DNA from: Rhodococcus sp. IITR03
GTDB taxonomy: Bacteria > Actinomycetota > Actinomycetes > Mycobacteriales > Mycobacteriaceae
Assembly (NCBI GenBank): GCA_001017865.1
Contig: LATQ01000135.1
Span: 1-16,489, forward strand
DNA length: 16,489 nucleotides
Reading direction: 5' to 3'
Numbering within the stretch: position 1 is the first letter of the stretch; every line of letters begins with the position of its first letter. Positions 1-7,797 of the stretch are shown here, in pieces. The notes beneath the pieces are model-generated. The model was not told the DNA's origin and searched no databases. It was given only the letters and a program-made list of their open reading frames with translations. Made by a program: the position numbers and the translations under genes.

Positions 1-417
1 TGGGCCGCGGACTTCTCCGTCGTCACGACGCTGGCCCGCACCGACCGGACGCGCGTGGGACCTCGCGCACCGCTACGGCATGCGCGACGCGTGCCGGGGC
101 GTGCACGCGTGCGACCTGCCGGTGCTCGCCCTCGACAGCGATCCCGACGCACGCAAGATCGTCACCGAGGCGTGCCTCGACGCCCTGTACGAGGACGGTT
201 CCGACGCATCGTGCTCGGCTGCGCCGGGATGGCCGACCTGTGTGCGCACATCTCCGCGGAGATCGGCGTGCCGGTGGTGGACGGTGTCGCGGCCGCGACG
301 CTGACCGTACAGTCGCTGGTCACGATGGGGCTGGCGACCGGCAAGCGAGAAGAGTTCGCGACTCCCCCGCCGAAGCGCTATGCGGGACTCCTCGAGGGGT
401 TCACGACGGGCGGGTGA
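1..417 (+). CDS. Asp/Glu/hydantoin racemase family protein (5' truncated, two frame breaks)
   Basis: Only the C-terminal part lies in the window. The reading starts in frame 1 (DFSVVTTLAR), continues in frame 2 from about position 53 (AWDLAHRYGMRDACRGVHAC) and in frame 1 again from about 208 (IVLGCAGMADLCAHISAEIG), ending at TGA 415-417. The LGCAGM segment carries the second catalytic-type cysteine of this racemase family, and PVVDGVAAA follows as in hydantoin/aspartate racemases. Such enzymes interconvert D and L forms of hydantoins or acidic amino acids in the cytoplasm; the substrate cannot be told from sequence. The first break fits loss of one CG from the CGCGCG tract at 50-55; the second fits loss of a G between 207 and 208 (GACGC[G]ATC). 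Family-level call is firm; the exact enzyme is not. Confidence 0.8.
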   Translation, partial: WAADFSVVTTLARTDRTRVGPRAPLRHARRVPGRARVRPAGARPRQRSRRTQDRHRGVPRRPVRGRFRRIVLGCAGMADLCAHISAEIGVPVVDGVAAATLTVQSLVTMGLATGKREEFATPPPKRYAGLLEGFTTGG

Positions 418-427
418 AGCCCCGCCC
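408..427 (+). terminator. GC hairpin at the end of the racemase gene
   Basis: GGGCGGG (408-414) pairs perfectly with CCCGCCC (421-427) around a 6-nt loop that contains the racemase stop codon. There is no T tract, so this is a terminator-like stem rather than a textbook intrinsic terminator. It sits immediately before the putative -10 box of the next gene. Confidence 0.35.
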
Positions 428-429
428 CC

Positions 430-435
430 TACGAT
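430..435 (+). promoter_or_regulatory. -10 box (TACGAT) for a leaderless acetyltransferase mRNA
   Basis: TACGAT fits the actinobacterial TANNNT -10 pattern and ends 6 nt before the GTG at 442. There is no Shine-Dalgarno sequence in between. Transcription starting at the GTG itself would give a leaderless mRNA, which is common in mycobacteria and relatives. No convincing -35 is visible. Confidence 0.4.
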
Positions 436-441
436 CGGGAC

Positions 442-875
442 GTGCCATCCATCCACCATGCCCCGCTGAGGAAGACCGACCCCGAGAGCCTGTACCGGAT
501 CGTCGCTCTGCGGACCGACGTGTTCGTTTTCGAGCAGGGCATCACCAGCGAACCGGAACTCGACGGCCGCGATCTCGACCCGACCACCGAACTGTTCTGG
601 ACGCGGGAGGGGGACGACGTTCTCGCGACGCTGCGCGTGCTCCACGACGACGGGGACATCGCCCACATCGGCCGTGTCGCCACCGCCCGGCACGCACGCG
701 GGCGCGGCCTCGCGCGGAGCTGATCGAGGTGGCGCTCGGGACCTGTCCGGGGGTGGTCGACATCTCGGCGCAGGCGTACCTGGAGCACTGGTACGCGCGA
801 TTCGGGTTCGTGCGCACCGGAGCGAACTACCTCGAGGCCGGGATCGACCACGTGCCGATGCGCCGCACCCCGTGA
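442..875 (+). CDS. ElaA-type GNAT N-acetyltransferase (one frame break)
   Basis: The corrected product is about 144 residues, close to the ~150 of ElaA. The N-terminal half (frame 1) has LYRIVALRTDVFVFEQG, ELDGRDLD and HIGRVATARHARGRG, the last being the acetyl-CoA-binding RxxRGxG region. The C-terminal half (frame 3) has DISAQAYLEHWYARFGF and HVPMRR, the usual ElaA C-terminus. The frames join at about 716: loss of one G from CGG GAG gives a false stop at 721-723. GNAT enzymes move an acetyl group from acetyl-CoA to an amine; the substrate of ElaA proteins is not well established. GTG at 442 is chosen because a TACGAT box lies just upstream. The stop codon lies inside a large inverted repeat shared with the converging dehydrogenase gene. 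Confidence 0.85.
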
Positions 876-911
876 CCACACGGCGCCCGTCGGGCTGCGG
901 TCACGGGGTGC
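865..911. terminator. Bidirectional terminator between converging genes
   Basis: GCACCCCGTGACC (865-877) is the exact reverse complement of 899-911, giving a 13-bp perfect stem. The 21-nt loop holds a second small hairpin (GCCCG-T-CGGGC). The left arm contains the acetyltransferase stop codon (873-875), and the right arm lies 16 nt beyond the dehydrogenase stop on the other strand. Position and symmetry fit termination in both directions. Confidence 0.65.
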
Positions 912-926
912 GGGCGACGACGCGTA

Positions 927-1794
927 TCAGCCGATCTCGACATGGACTCCGGTGAGTTTCTCCGACAACTCCCACAGCCGCGTCGCGGTCTCGCGGTCGC
1001 GGGCGGCGACGCCCCACGCCGGCGACACCGGGCGCTCCGTAGAGCAGGAGACGCGGACCGATGTAGCCGCCCGCGATGCCCGGATCGGAAGCGGCGAGCA
1101 CGACCGATTCGGCTCCCTGGTCCGGGGTGCGCTGCAGGATCGTCTTGCCGAAACCGAACAACCGGTCGAACCACGTCCCCGTGTGACTGCCCACCTCGGT
1201 CGCCGCGTAGCCCGGATGGGCCGCGACGGCGCGCAGCGGTGAGCGGACCGCGGCGAGTCGTCGTTCGAGCTCGAGCGCGAACAGCAGGTTCGCGAGCTTC
1301 GACTGTGCGTACGCCGCGGCGCGGTTGTACGGGCGGCGTTCCCAGTTGAGGTCGTCGAGATCGATCCGGCCGATCAGATGGGCGGCACTCGACACCGTGA
1401 CGACGCGACCGGTGATGCGCGGCAACAGCAGTCCGGTCAGGGCGAAGTGTCCGAGATGGTTCGTTCCCATCTGCATCTCGAACCCGTCGGCGGTGCGACG
1501 CAGCGGCACCGCCATGACCCCGGCGTTGTTGACCAGGATGTCGATCCGCCGATCGGCGAAGGCGTCCGCGAAAGCACGGATCGCCGAGAGGTCGGCGAGA
1601 TCGAGCGACATCATCTCGGCCCGGGGGCCGATCTCGTCGGCGATGCGCTTGCCCCGGTCGACGTTGCGACCGGTGAGGACGACGGTGGCACCGGCAGCCC
1701 CGAGGGCCCGGGCCGTCGCTTCACCCACCCCGCTGGTGGCCCCCGTCACGACGACGGTGCGGCCGGCCAGCGATGTGGTGGCGTCAGGCGCCAA
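927..1794 (-). CDS. Short-chain dehydrogenase/reductase, retinol-dehydrogenase-like (one frame break)
   Basis: The corrected product is about 289 residues. It has all hallmarks of a classical NAD(P)-dependent SDR: TGATSGVG (cofactor glycine motif, about residues 17-24), NNAGVMAVP, VTVSSAAH with the catalytic serine, and YAQSKLANLLFALE with the YxxxK pair. HPGYAATEVG follows as in the retinol dehydrogenase/WWOX-like branch. Near the C-terminus the frame changes at about 1017-1018; restoring one CG (GCCGG[CG]CGTGG in gene sense) leads to DRETATRLWELSEKLTGV and a TGA at 927-929. The only plausible start is TTG at 1794, which overlaps the mycolyltransferase stop by 11 nt and suggests translational coupling; no clear ribosome binding site is visible. 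Substrate unknown. Confidence 0.85.
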
Positions 1795-2779
1795 TCGAGG
1801 ACTTGAGCATCGGGAGCATCGCCCACAGCTCGTCCTGCCAGTAGCCCCACGAGTGGGTACCGACGATCGGGAACGAGAAGTGTGCGGTGTCGATCCCCAA
1901 GGTCAGCAGGCGCACCTGGAAGGCACGGTTCTGCGTGCGGGCGAGCGCTTCGAGACCCATGGCGTTGGTCGTGTTGAAGCTGCCCACCAGCGAGCTCGGC
2001 CGGTCGTACTGGCCGGGCAGGCCGCTCGCCGCGGAGATCCACATCGGCAGGCCGCGCAGCTGCGGCGCCGCGACGAACGGGTCGTGACGCAGCCACGCCG
2101 GGTTCCAGGGCGGTCCCCACATCGCGTCGGCGTTGTATCCGCCGGCGTCGAGCATGGCGAGACGGATGGCTTCGCGCATACCCGGAGCCGAGAGGTTGAG
2201 GTAACCCGAGAGCGAGCCGGCGAACTTGAACTGGTCGCGGTGGTAGGCGGCCAGGATCAGCGCCGCGTTACCGCCCATCGACAGGCCGACCACCGCGTTG
2301 TTGTTGCGGTCGATGCCGTAGGCGTTCGCGAGATGGTCGGGGAGGTTCTGGGTGAGGAAGGACTCCCACTTGTAGGTGTAGGGCTGGCCGTTGAAATTGC
2401 TCGGCGCGTACCAGTCGGCGTAGAAGCTCGACTGTCCACCCACCGGCATGATCACGTTGACGCCGTGATCGGCGAGCCACGCCGCGTTGGTCTCGTGTTC
2501 CCAGCCGCTCACGTCGTCGGTGGCGCGCAGACCGTCGAGCAGATAGACGGCCTTGTTGCTGCCGTTGTTCGCTCGCCAGATGCGCACCTTGATCGCCCCG
2601 ACCCCACCCGGTGCGGCGACCATGTCCTCGTGGAAGCGTTCGTACGGGTCGGCCGCAGCCGTGCCGGCACCGAGCCCGCTGAACGCGAGTGCCAGCGGAA
2701 GCACCAGTGCCGCCACCAGCAGCCGTACGAGAGCGCGTCCCCCCCGCCGACGGGTTCCGGTCTTCGCCGAAATCGTCAC
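1784..2779 (-). CDS. Secreted mycolyltransferase, antigen 85 family
   Basis: This 331-residue gene is the only complete one in the window readable without a frame correction. GTG at 2779 is preferred over an upstream ATG at 2863 because AAGGGGAG lies 6 nt before it. A Sec signal peptide follows: basic stretch TRRRGGRALVR, hydrophobic core LLVAALVLPLALAFSGLG, and likely cleavage after GTAAA. The mature enzyme begins PYERFHEDMVAAPGGVGAI and carries the nucleophile elbow GLSMGG, the tryptophan/histidine region HSWGYWQDEL near the C-terminus, and the aromatic antigen-85 signatures DWYAPS and WESFLTQNLP. Antigen 85 enzymes transfer mycolic acids between trehalose mycolates and arabinogalactan in the cell envelope. 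The family fixes the host as a mycolate-containing actinomycete; which paralogue it is cannot be told. Confidence 0.93.
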   Translation of the reverse strand: MTISAKTGTRRRGGRALVRLLVAALVLPLALAFSGLGAGTAAADPYERFHEDMVAAPGGVGAIKVRIWRANNGSNKAVYLLDGLRATDDVSGWEHETNAAWLADHGVNVIMPVGGQSSFYADWYAPSNFNGQPYTYKWESFLTQNLPDHLANAYGIDRNNNAVVGLSMGGNAALILAAYHRDQFKFAGSLSGYLNLSAPGMREAIRLAMLDAGGYNADAMWGPPWNPAWLRHDPFVAAPQLRGLPMWISAASGLPGQYDRPSSLVGSFNTTNAMGLEALARTQNRAFQVRLLTLGIDTAHFSFPIVGTHSWGYWQDELWAMLPMLKSSIGA

Positions 2780-2785
2780 AACAAG

Positions 2786-2793
2786 CTCCCCTT
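2786..2793 (-). promoter_or_regulatory. Ribosome binding site deciding the mycolyltransferase start
   Basis: On the minus strand AAGGGGAG sits 6 nt before GTG 2779. This supports that start over the in-frame ATG 84 nt upstream, which would put an unusual 28-residue extension before the signal peptide. Confidence 0.7.
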
Positions 2794-2868
2794 GCACTCC
2801 AGTAACATTCTTCACTTCCGTCCCAGGGTATCGACGGTGCAGAAACCTTAAGCAGGCTTGCACACAAT

Positions 2869-2900
2869 CGTTATCGTGGAAAGTCCGGCAGCGTTATCGT
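2869..2900. repeat. Direct repeat CGTTATCGT in the divergent promoter region
   Basis: CGTTATCGT occurs at 2869-2877 and 2892-2900, 23 bp start to start, in the 169-bp gap between the divergent mycolyltransferase and pseudouridine synthase genes. Spacing close to two helical turns and location upstream of two promoters suggest a regulator site. I do not recognise the regulator. Confidence 0.35.
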
Positions 2901-2934
2901 CGGGCCCTCGGCATTCGCATTCCGTTCGCACCGC

Positions 2935-2940
2935 TAGCCT
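2935..2940 (+). promoter_or_regulatory. -10 box (TAGCCT) for a leaderless pseudouridine synthase mRNA
   Basis: TAGCCT matches TANNNT and ends 8 nt before GTG 2949, with no Shine-Dalgarno sequence between. This is the spacing expected for an mRNA whose first base is the start codon. No clear -35 is seen. Confidence 0.45.
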
Positions 2941-2948
2941 GACGATCC

Positions 2949-3868
2949 GTGCCCGAAGCTCCCCTCCCCGTTCGCGACGGCCTGAACCCCACCCGCCTGC
3001 GACTGCCGGAAAACCCCAGTTGGGAGACCATAGCGGAGTTCCTGCTCGCGCGCTTCCCGAGCGATGCGACGCGCATCGCGGAGAAGATCGAATGCGGCGA
3101 AGTGGTCGTACAGGACGGCACAGCGATCACACATTCGACCCCGTACGTCCCGCGCGAATTCGTGTATCTCTACCGTGATCCGCCCGCCGAACAGCGCGTC
3201 CCCTTCGAGATCGACGTCCTCCACCGCGACGAGAACCTGCTCGTAGTGGACAAACCGCACTTCCTGGCGACCACCCCGCGCGCTCGTGGGTGACGGAGAC
3301 CGCCGTCGTCCGGTTGCGCAAGGAACTGGATCTGCCCGAGCTGTCCCCCGTCCATCGTCTCGATCGGCTCACGGCGGGCGTTCTGGTGTTCACCGTCCGG
3401 CGCGAGGCACGACGCGCGTACCAGATGTTGTTCGACCGGCGTCTCGTCGAGAAGGAGTACGAGGCGATCGCCCCGGCGGCGCCGCATCTCGACTTCCCTC
3501 GCGAGGTCCGCAGCCGCATCGTCAAGGAACGCGGAGTGCTGCAGGCACGCGAGGTCGACGGTCCCGTCAACGCCGTCACCCGGATCGACGTCACAGGCAC
3601 GGCCGGCGGCCGTGCGCGTTACCGATTGCGTCCCGAGACCGGCCGGACGCACCAACTCCGGGTACACATGAACTCCCTGGGAATCCCCATCCTCGGCGAC
3701 AACCTCTATCCGGAGGTGTACGAGGTTGGGCCGCAGGACTATTCGAATCCGCTGCAGCTTCTGGCCAGGTCCCTGTCGTTCCACGATCCGATCACAGGTC
3801 GGCCGACCCGCTTCGTAAGCCGACGAAACCTGGCAGCATGGAGTAACAGCACACCAGGACCCCGCTGA
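2949..3868 (+). CDS. RluA-family rRNA pseudouridine synthase (one frame break)
   Basis: The corrected product is about 306 residues. The N-terminal half (frame 3) contains a small RNA-binding-like region (EKIECGEVVVQDG) and then HRDENLLVVDKPHFLATTP, the usual entry to the catalytic domain. The second half (frame 2) has HRLDRLTAGVLVF with the catalytic aspartate, EKEYEAI, and GRTHQLRVHMNSLGIPILGD, all RluA signatures. The break at about 3282 fits loss of a G in CCGCGCG[G]CTCG, restoring PRGSW. These enzymes convert specific uridines of 23S rRNA or tRNA to pseudouridine; the target site is not predictable here. GTG 2949 is chosen from the -10 box just upstream. The gene precedes the SRPBCC gene by 27 nt and may share its transcript. 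Confidence 0.88.
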
Positions 3869-3895
3869 CCGGCGAGTTCTCGTCTTGGAGGTTCC

Positions 3896-4401
3896 ATGGA
3901 AATCGGCAGCATCTCGCGTACCTATGACGGGCGGGTGGCCCTGCGGTTCGAACGCTCGTTCCCCCACTCGCCGGAGAGAGTGTGGCGGGTCCTGACCGAT
4001 CCGCACCATCTCCGCGCCTGGTTCCCTGCCGACGTCGAGTTCGAGCTCACACCCGGCGCCACACTCGAATTCCGCTCGACGCAGGAACAGACCCGACGTT
4101 TCGGCCTGCCGGAAGGGCACACCACCATGGCAGTGTCCTCACGGTGCGGCCCGCACGGATCCTGGAATACCTCTGGGACACCGACGTTCTGCACTGGGAA
4201 CTCACTCCGGACGGCTCCGGCGGGTGCTGGCTCACCCTCACCCACACCACCGACGACGAGGAGGACGCCCTCGCACACGGCGCCGCCTGGCACGCCGGAT
4301 TCGAGGTGGTCGAGGCCCAGTTGGAGGAACGTCCGGTCGACTGGTCGATCTGGGACCGCGCAGCCGAACTGAGCACGCACTATCAGGGAAGCTCGGGCTG
4401 A
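3896..4401 (+). CDS. SRPBCC / AHSA1-domain protein (one frame break)
   Basis: The corrected product is about 168 residues, typical of a single START-like SRPBCC domain. The N-terminus has RSFPHSPERVWRVLTDPHHL, the standard first helix of AHSA1-type proteins, then AWFPADVEF and GATLEF. After the break come PARILEYLWDTDVLHWEL, LTLTHTTDD and AHGAAWHAGFEVVEAQL, the C-terminal strand-helix region. The break lies at the GG at 4129-4130; a third G restores HTTMGSVLTV. GGAGG lies 4 nt before ATG 3896. The fold makes a hydrophobic pocket; members bind lipids, act as co-chaperone-like proteins or affect transport. The ligand cannot be inferred. It runs toward the converging flavodoxin-like gene. Confidence 0.85.
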
Positions 4402-4422
4402 TCGCCCGGCTCGGGATCCGGG
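4394..4422. terminator. Overlapping GC hairpins between converging genes
   Basis: CGGGC (4394-4398) pairs with GCCCG (4404-4408) across the SRPBCC stop codon, and CCCGG (4405-4409) can instead pair with CCGGG (4418-4422). The two stems are mutually exclusive. There is no T tract. The position in a 46-bp convergent gap fits a weak bidirectional terminator. Confidence 0.3.
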
Positions 4423-4447
4423 CCGACCGCCCGGGTGGAATATCCGC

Positions 4448-4992
4448 CTAGCGGCGCGCCCCACGTCGCGCAGGAGCCGAACCGACGCCGTCGAGATCGT
4501 GTTCCCGGGCGGTCGTGCGCGCCACGATGCGCGCACCCCAGGCACCGATCGCGTCCCAGTCCCGGAAGTCACCGGAAGGGGCACCGACCATCCTGACAAC
4601 CATCCGTTCGCCGGTGCCGAGCACCGCCGGATCCAACTTCCCCGGAAGGTGCGATGTTCGACGGCCTCGACGCGTTCGGCGACGGCGCACGCGTCGTAGC
4701 ACGTGTTCACCGACCTCCCGCCCGAGGCGACGGGACCCGACGAGAACAGGTAGACGTCGCGTTCGCGCAGTTCGGCCGCGTGCCGGTCGGAGAACTCCCG
4801 CGCGCTGCGCAGCCAGCGACTGCGGTAGACGGCACTGCCGAGCACCACGACGTCGTACGCGTCGACCTCGTCGACGTGCTCGGGCGCGTTCACGTCGACC
4901 TGCGCGCCGTGGTGGCGCATCGACGCGGCCAGCGCTGTCGCGATCTCCGCGGTCGAACCGTGCCGACTGGCCACCGAAACAAGAACCTTCAT
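4448..4992 (-). CDS. Flavodoxin-domain protein, HemG-like (one frame break)
   Basis: The corrected product is about 181 residues. It begins MKVLVSVASRHGSTAEIATA; the SRHGSTAEIA loop is the FMN-phosphate-binding segment of flavodoxins. VVVLGSAVYRSRWLRSA and DVYLFSSGPVA follow, then HRTFRG[K]LD, and GDFRDWDAIGAWGARI near the end, a layout seen in HemG-like/flavodoxin-domain proteins of actinomycetes. The frame break at 4638-4643 fits loss of one base where the gene reads CCGGGGAAG. ATG 4992 is chosen because GGAGG lies 5 nt upstream; a GTG one codon earlier is possible. It likely carries electrons through bound FMN; a protoporphyrinogen oxidase role is only one option. It is divergent from the CYTH-CHAD gene and shares the palindromic box at 5047-5062. 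Confidence 0.82.
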
Positions 4993-5046
4993 CACTACCT
5001 CCGGACCCGCGTCGAACCATGATCACCCCGGAACCGGGCCTTGACC

Positions 5047-5062
5047 AGGGCCGAAGTGCCCT
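5047..5062. promoter_or_regulatory. DosR-like palindrome between divergent genes
   Basis: AGGGCCGAAGTGCCCT has perfect arms AGGGC/GCCCT. Read on the minus strand, GGGCACTTCGGCCC agrees with the M. tuberculosis DosR core GGGACTWWAGTCCC at 9 of 14 positions, with the GGG and CCC ends intact. It lies 54 nt from the flavodoxin-like start and 94 nt from the CYTH-CHAD start. The match is imperfect and the regulator is inferred from gene content. Confidence 0.4.
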
Positions 5063-5156
5063 TTGCCCGGTATCGGCAGATCACAGTCGGACGAACCCCC
5101 TCATATCGGACCGCGTGGCAAGGTGGACTCGACATAGACGGAGAAGGAGTAGATGC

Positions 5157-6686
5157 ATGCCCAGCACATCGCCGGCGACCGTCGCGGAGGAGGCGGAACG
5201 CAAGTATTCCGCCCCCGGCGACCGGCCGCTTCCGGACTTGACGGGACTGCCGTCCGTCGATGCGATCGACGTCGACCGGTTCGAACTGTCGGCCCAGTAC
5301 TACGACACCGCCGAGCTGAGCCTGCTGCGCTCGAAGATCACGCTCCGGAGGCGCGAGGGCGGCGACGACGCGGGATGGCATCTCAAACTGCCGTCCGGTA
5401 TCGACACCCGCACCGAACTGCACTTCCCTCTCGGTGACGACTCGGCCGAGGACGTTCCCGCAGACCTCGAGTCCTTGTTGCGCGGCATCCGGCGCGGCGC
5501 CCCGCTGAGCCTGGCCGCTCTGCTCGTGACCCGACGACATCGGCACCGACTCCGGTCGTCCGACGGCGGCCTCGTCGCGGAGGTGGTGGTCGACGATGTC
5601 GACGCCGTGCGCGGAGCCGACGGATCGGAGATCCGCTGGAAGGAGATCGAGGTCGAGTGGAATTCCACCCTCGGCGACAAGGCGGTCGGCCGATTCCTCA
5701 CGGCGCTCGAGGAACGCTTCGCGGCCGTCGGCATCACCCGTTCGGAGAGCCCGTCGAAGCTCCACCGCGTGCTCGGCGACCTGATCCCCACCCGCCCGTC
5801 GATCGCGAAGGGTTGCTCCCGGTACGCGACTATCTCTCGAGCGAACTGCACACCCTGGAGCTGTCGGACATCGCGGTCCGTCGCGACACGCCCGACGCGG
5901 TGCACAGCATGCGCAAGGCCGCGCGGCGTCTGCGCAGCGCACTGCAGACCTATTCCGACGAGATCGTCGTCGATCACGATCTCGTCGACGAACTCCGTTG
6001 GCTCGGAAGACGTCTCAGCCCTCACGCGATCTCGAGGTCCAATGGGAGCGGCTCGCGGATCGCGTGGCCGAGATCCCCGTGGACTCGCACCGGGAAGCGA
6101 CGAGAGCCCGTATCGACGAGTACTTCTCGGCACGGTCGGAGGCCGCCCGCCTCGAAGCCGTCGACACCCTGGACTCGGATCGGTACGTCGGGCTGCTCAC
6201 CCGCCTCGACGCGGCGATCATCGACCTCGCGCCCGCCACCGAAGCGGCGGGGGCACGGCCGAAGGTGGCACGGAAGGAACTGTTGCGCGCGGTCGCAGCG
6301 CTGTCGAAGAAGGTCTCGCGCCGCGTCGACAGGGTCGGCGACGCCGAGGACCCGGCGGAGCGCGACGCGCTGATGCACCGGGCACGCAAGGGCGCCAAAC
6401 GGATGCGGTACGCCATCGAGGTGATCGCGCCGCTGCATCCGAAGCGTTCCGGACGGATCCTCGACCGGTTCGACGACTTCCAGGATCTGCTCGGTGAATT
6501 CCAGACTCCGTCGTGGCGCGGGAACATCTCCTGGACATGCTCTCCGAGCAGGGGCACACCGCCGAGACCAGTTTCGGGCTCGGGATCCTGTTCCGCATCG
6601 AGACCGAGCTCGGCGACGCGCAGGCCGCGCATCTGGACGGCGGCTGGAAGAAGGCCTTCCGCTCCGCCCGTCGATTGTGGACCTGA
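5157..6686 (+). CDS. CYTH-CHAD domain protein (three frame breaks)
   Basis: The corrected product is about 510 residues. The N-terminal CYTH domain (about residues 1-215) starts with the ExExK-type motif EEAERKY and continues QYYDTAELSLLRSKITLRRR, WHLKLP and RWKEIEVEW, residues that line the triphosphate tunnel in this fold. The CHAD domain follows, with two conserved histidine/basic helices: DAVHSMRKAARRLRSAL and LMHRARKGAKRMRYAIE. CHAD domains bind inorganic polyphosphate and CYTH domains hydrolyse or bind triphosphates, so a polyphosphate-linked role is likely. Breaks lie at 5810-5812 (GGG for GGGG), 6019-6021 (CCC for CCCC) and 6504 (G for GG); each single-base restoration rejoins the domain. 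ATG 5157 has AAGGAG 7 nt upstream. The Usp gene follows after 148 bp. Confidence 0.9.
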
Positions 6687-6689
6687 TCG

Positions 6690-6703
6690 AGGTCCGAAGG
6701 CCC
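6690..6703 (+). promoter_or_regulatory. DosR-like box upstream of the universal stress protein gene
   Basis: AGGTCCGAAGGCCC matches the DosR core GGGACTWWAGTCCC at 9 of 14 positions and shares the CCGAAG centre with the box at 5047-5062. It lies 131 nt before the Usp start, in a 148-bp gap. Homologous Usp genes in M. tuberculosis belong to the DosR regulon, which makes the assignment plausible but unproven. Confidence 0.4.
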
Positions 6704-6834
6704 TGGCCCGGGCACCCCGGATCGGAGATCATGAAGATCGTCGACACCGGGCCACAGCCGCGTCGTGGCGGTAACGTGGCCTCGAGCCGACCGGCGCACG
6801 GGAAGCCGCGCGCCGCAACGAGAAGGAGATATCG

Positions 6835-7727
6835 ATGAGCACACCGAGCACCCGCAAGGCAGTCGTCGCAGGCGTCGACGGCTCCGAAACGGCTGTAGCG
6901 GCAGCGCGGTGGGCCGGAGCCGTCGCGTCGCGTATCGGAGCACCCCTCCACCTCGTGCACTCGATGCCCCCGGAAGGCATCTTCTACAGCGAGGCCGCGG
7001 TGCTGGTGCAGTCGCAGATGATCCAGCAGCTCGAGGAGGACGGCAAGAAGCTCCTCGCCGACGCCGCCGAACGAGTCCGCGCAGATCACCCCGATCTCGA
7101 GATCAGCAGGTTCATCGGTCCCGGACCGCAGCCAAGTCGCTGCTCGAGGCCGCCGAGGACGCACGCCTGGTCGTCATGGGCGCCACCGGCGCGGGTGCGC
7201 TGGAGAACTTCCTGCTCGGCTCCACCGTTCTGCGCGTCGCGAACCATTCCCCCTGCCCGGTGGTCGTGTGGCGCGGCAACACCGATTCTCCGCTGCCCGA
7301 TTCCCGGCCGATCGTCGTCGGTGTGGACGGCAGCGAATTGTCCGCTGCCGCAGTCACACACGCGTTCGATCTCGCGTCGGCCCTCGGGGTTCCGCTCCGG
7401 GCAGTGCACTCCTGGCTCGGTGACGCCGCGCTCGGTGTCGGCGCCACGGCCGCACTGGTCGACTGGGATGCCGTGGAGACCTCGGAGACCGCGGTTCTCG
7501 CCGAGACGCTGGCCGGCTGGAGCGATCGCCATCCCGAGGTCACCGTCGAGCGTGTGATCGACCGGGGCCCGGCCTCGAAGGTCCTGCTCGCGCACCTCGA
7601 CGACGCCCAGCTCGTCGCGGTCGGAAGCCACGGGCGTGGCCAGTTCCGCGCCGCCCTGCTCGGATCCACGAGCCAGAACCTGCTGCACAAGGCTCCGTGC
7701 CCGGTACTCATCGCCCGCAAGGTCTAG
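6835..7727 (+). CDS. Universal stress protein with two UspA domains (one frame break)
   Basis: The corrected product is about 297 residues with two tandem UspA domains. Domain 1 opens KAVVAGVDGSETAVAAARWA and ends with the ATP-binding signature GATG-x9-GS (GATGAGALENFLLGS). Domain 2 opens PIVVGVDGSELSAAAVTHAF and ends with GSHGRGQFRAALLGS, again Gx2Gx9GS; both therefore look able to bind ATP. The length and order match Rv2005c-like mycobacterial Usps, which are induced by hypoxia. The break at 7128 fits loss of a G in GACCG[G]CAGCC, restoring GPAAKSLLEAAEDA. ATG 6835 has AAGGAG 6 nt upstream. It converges on the APH-AAA gene, an Rv2004c-like neighbour, across a strong hairpin. Confidence 0.92.
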
Positions 7728-7746
7728 AACCGACCGTTCCGGGCCG

Positions 7747-7777
7747 ACGGGGATCGCTTCGACGAAGCGATCCCCGT
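7747..7777. terminator. Perfect 15-bp hairpin terminator
   Basis: ACGGGGATCGCTTCG (7747-7761) and its exact reverse complement (7763-7777) flank a single base, so the working loop is TTCGACGAA or smaller. It lies 19 nt after the Usp stop and just beyond the stop of the converging APH-AAA gene. A symmetric stem here would end transcription in both directions; there is no long T tract. Confidence 0.75.
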
Positions 7778-7797
7778 TCGCTGTTCCCGGGGCGCGA

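Noticed and set aside
1325..2851. A 508-codon open frame on the plus strand
   Set aside because: It is antisense to the dehydrogenase and mycolyltransferase genes, which have clear family motifs. Its product is arginine-rich with no domain; long antisense frames are expected in GC-rich DNA.
4515..5156. An open frame extending the CYTH-CHAD protein upstream
   Set aside because: The extension is arginine-rich, runs antisense to the flavodoxin-like gene, and the ATG at 5157 has a good ribosome binding site and fits the start of the CYTH domain.
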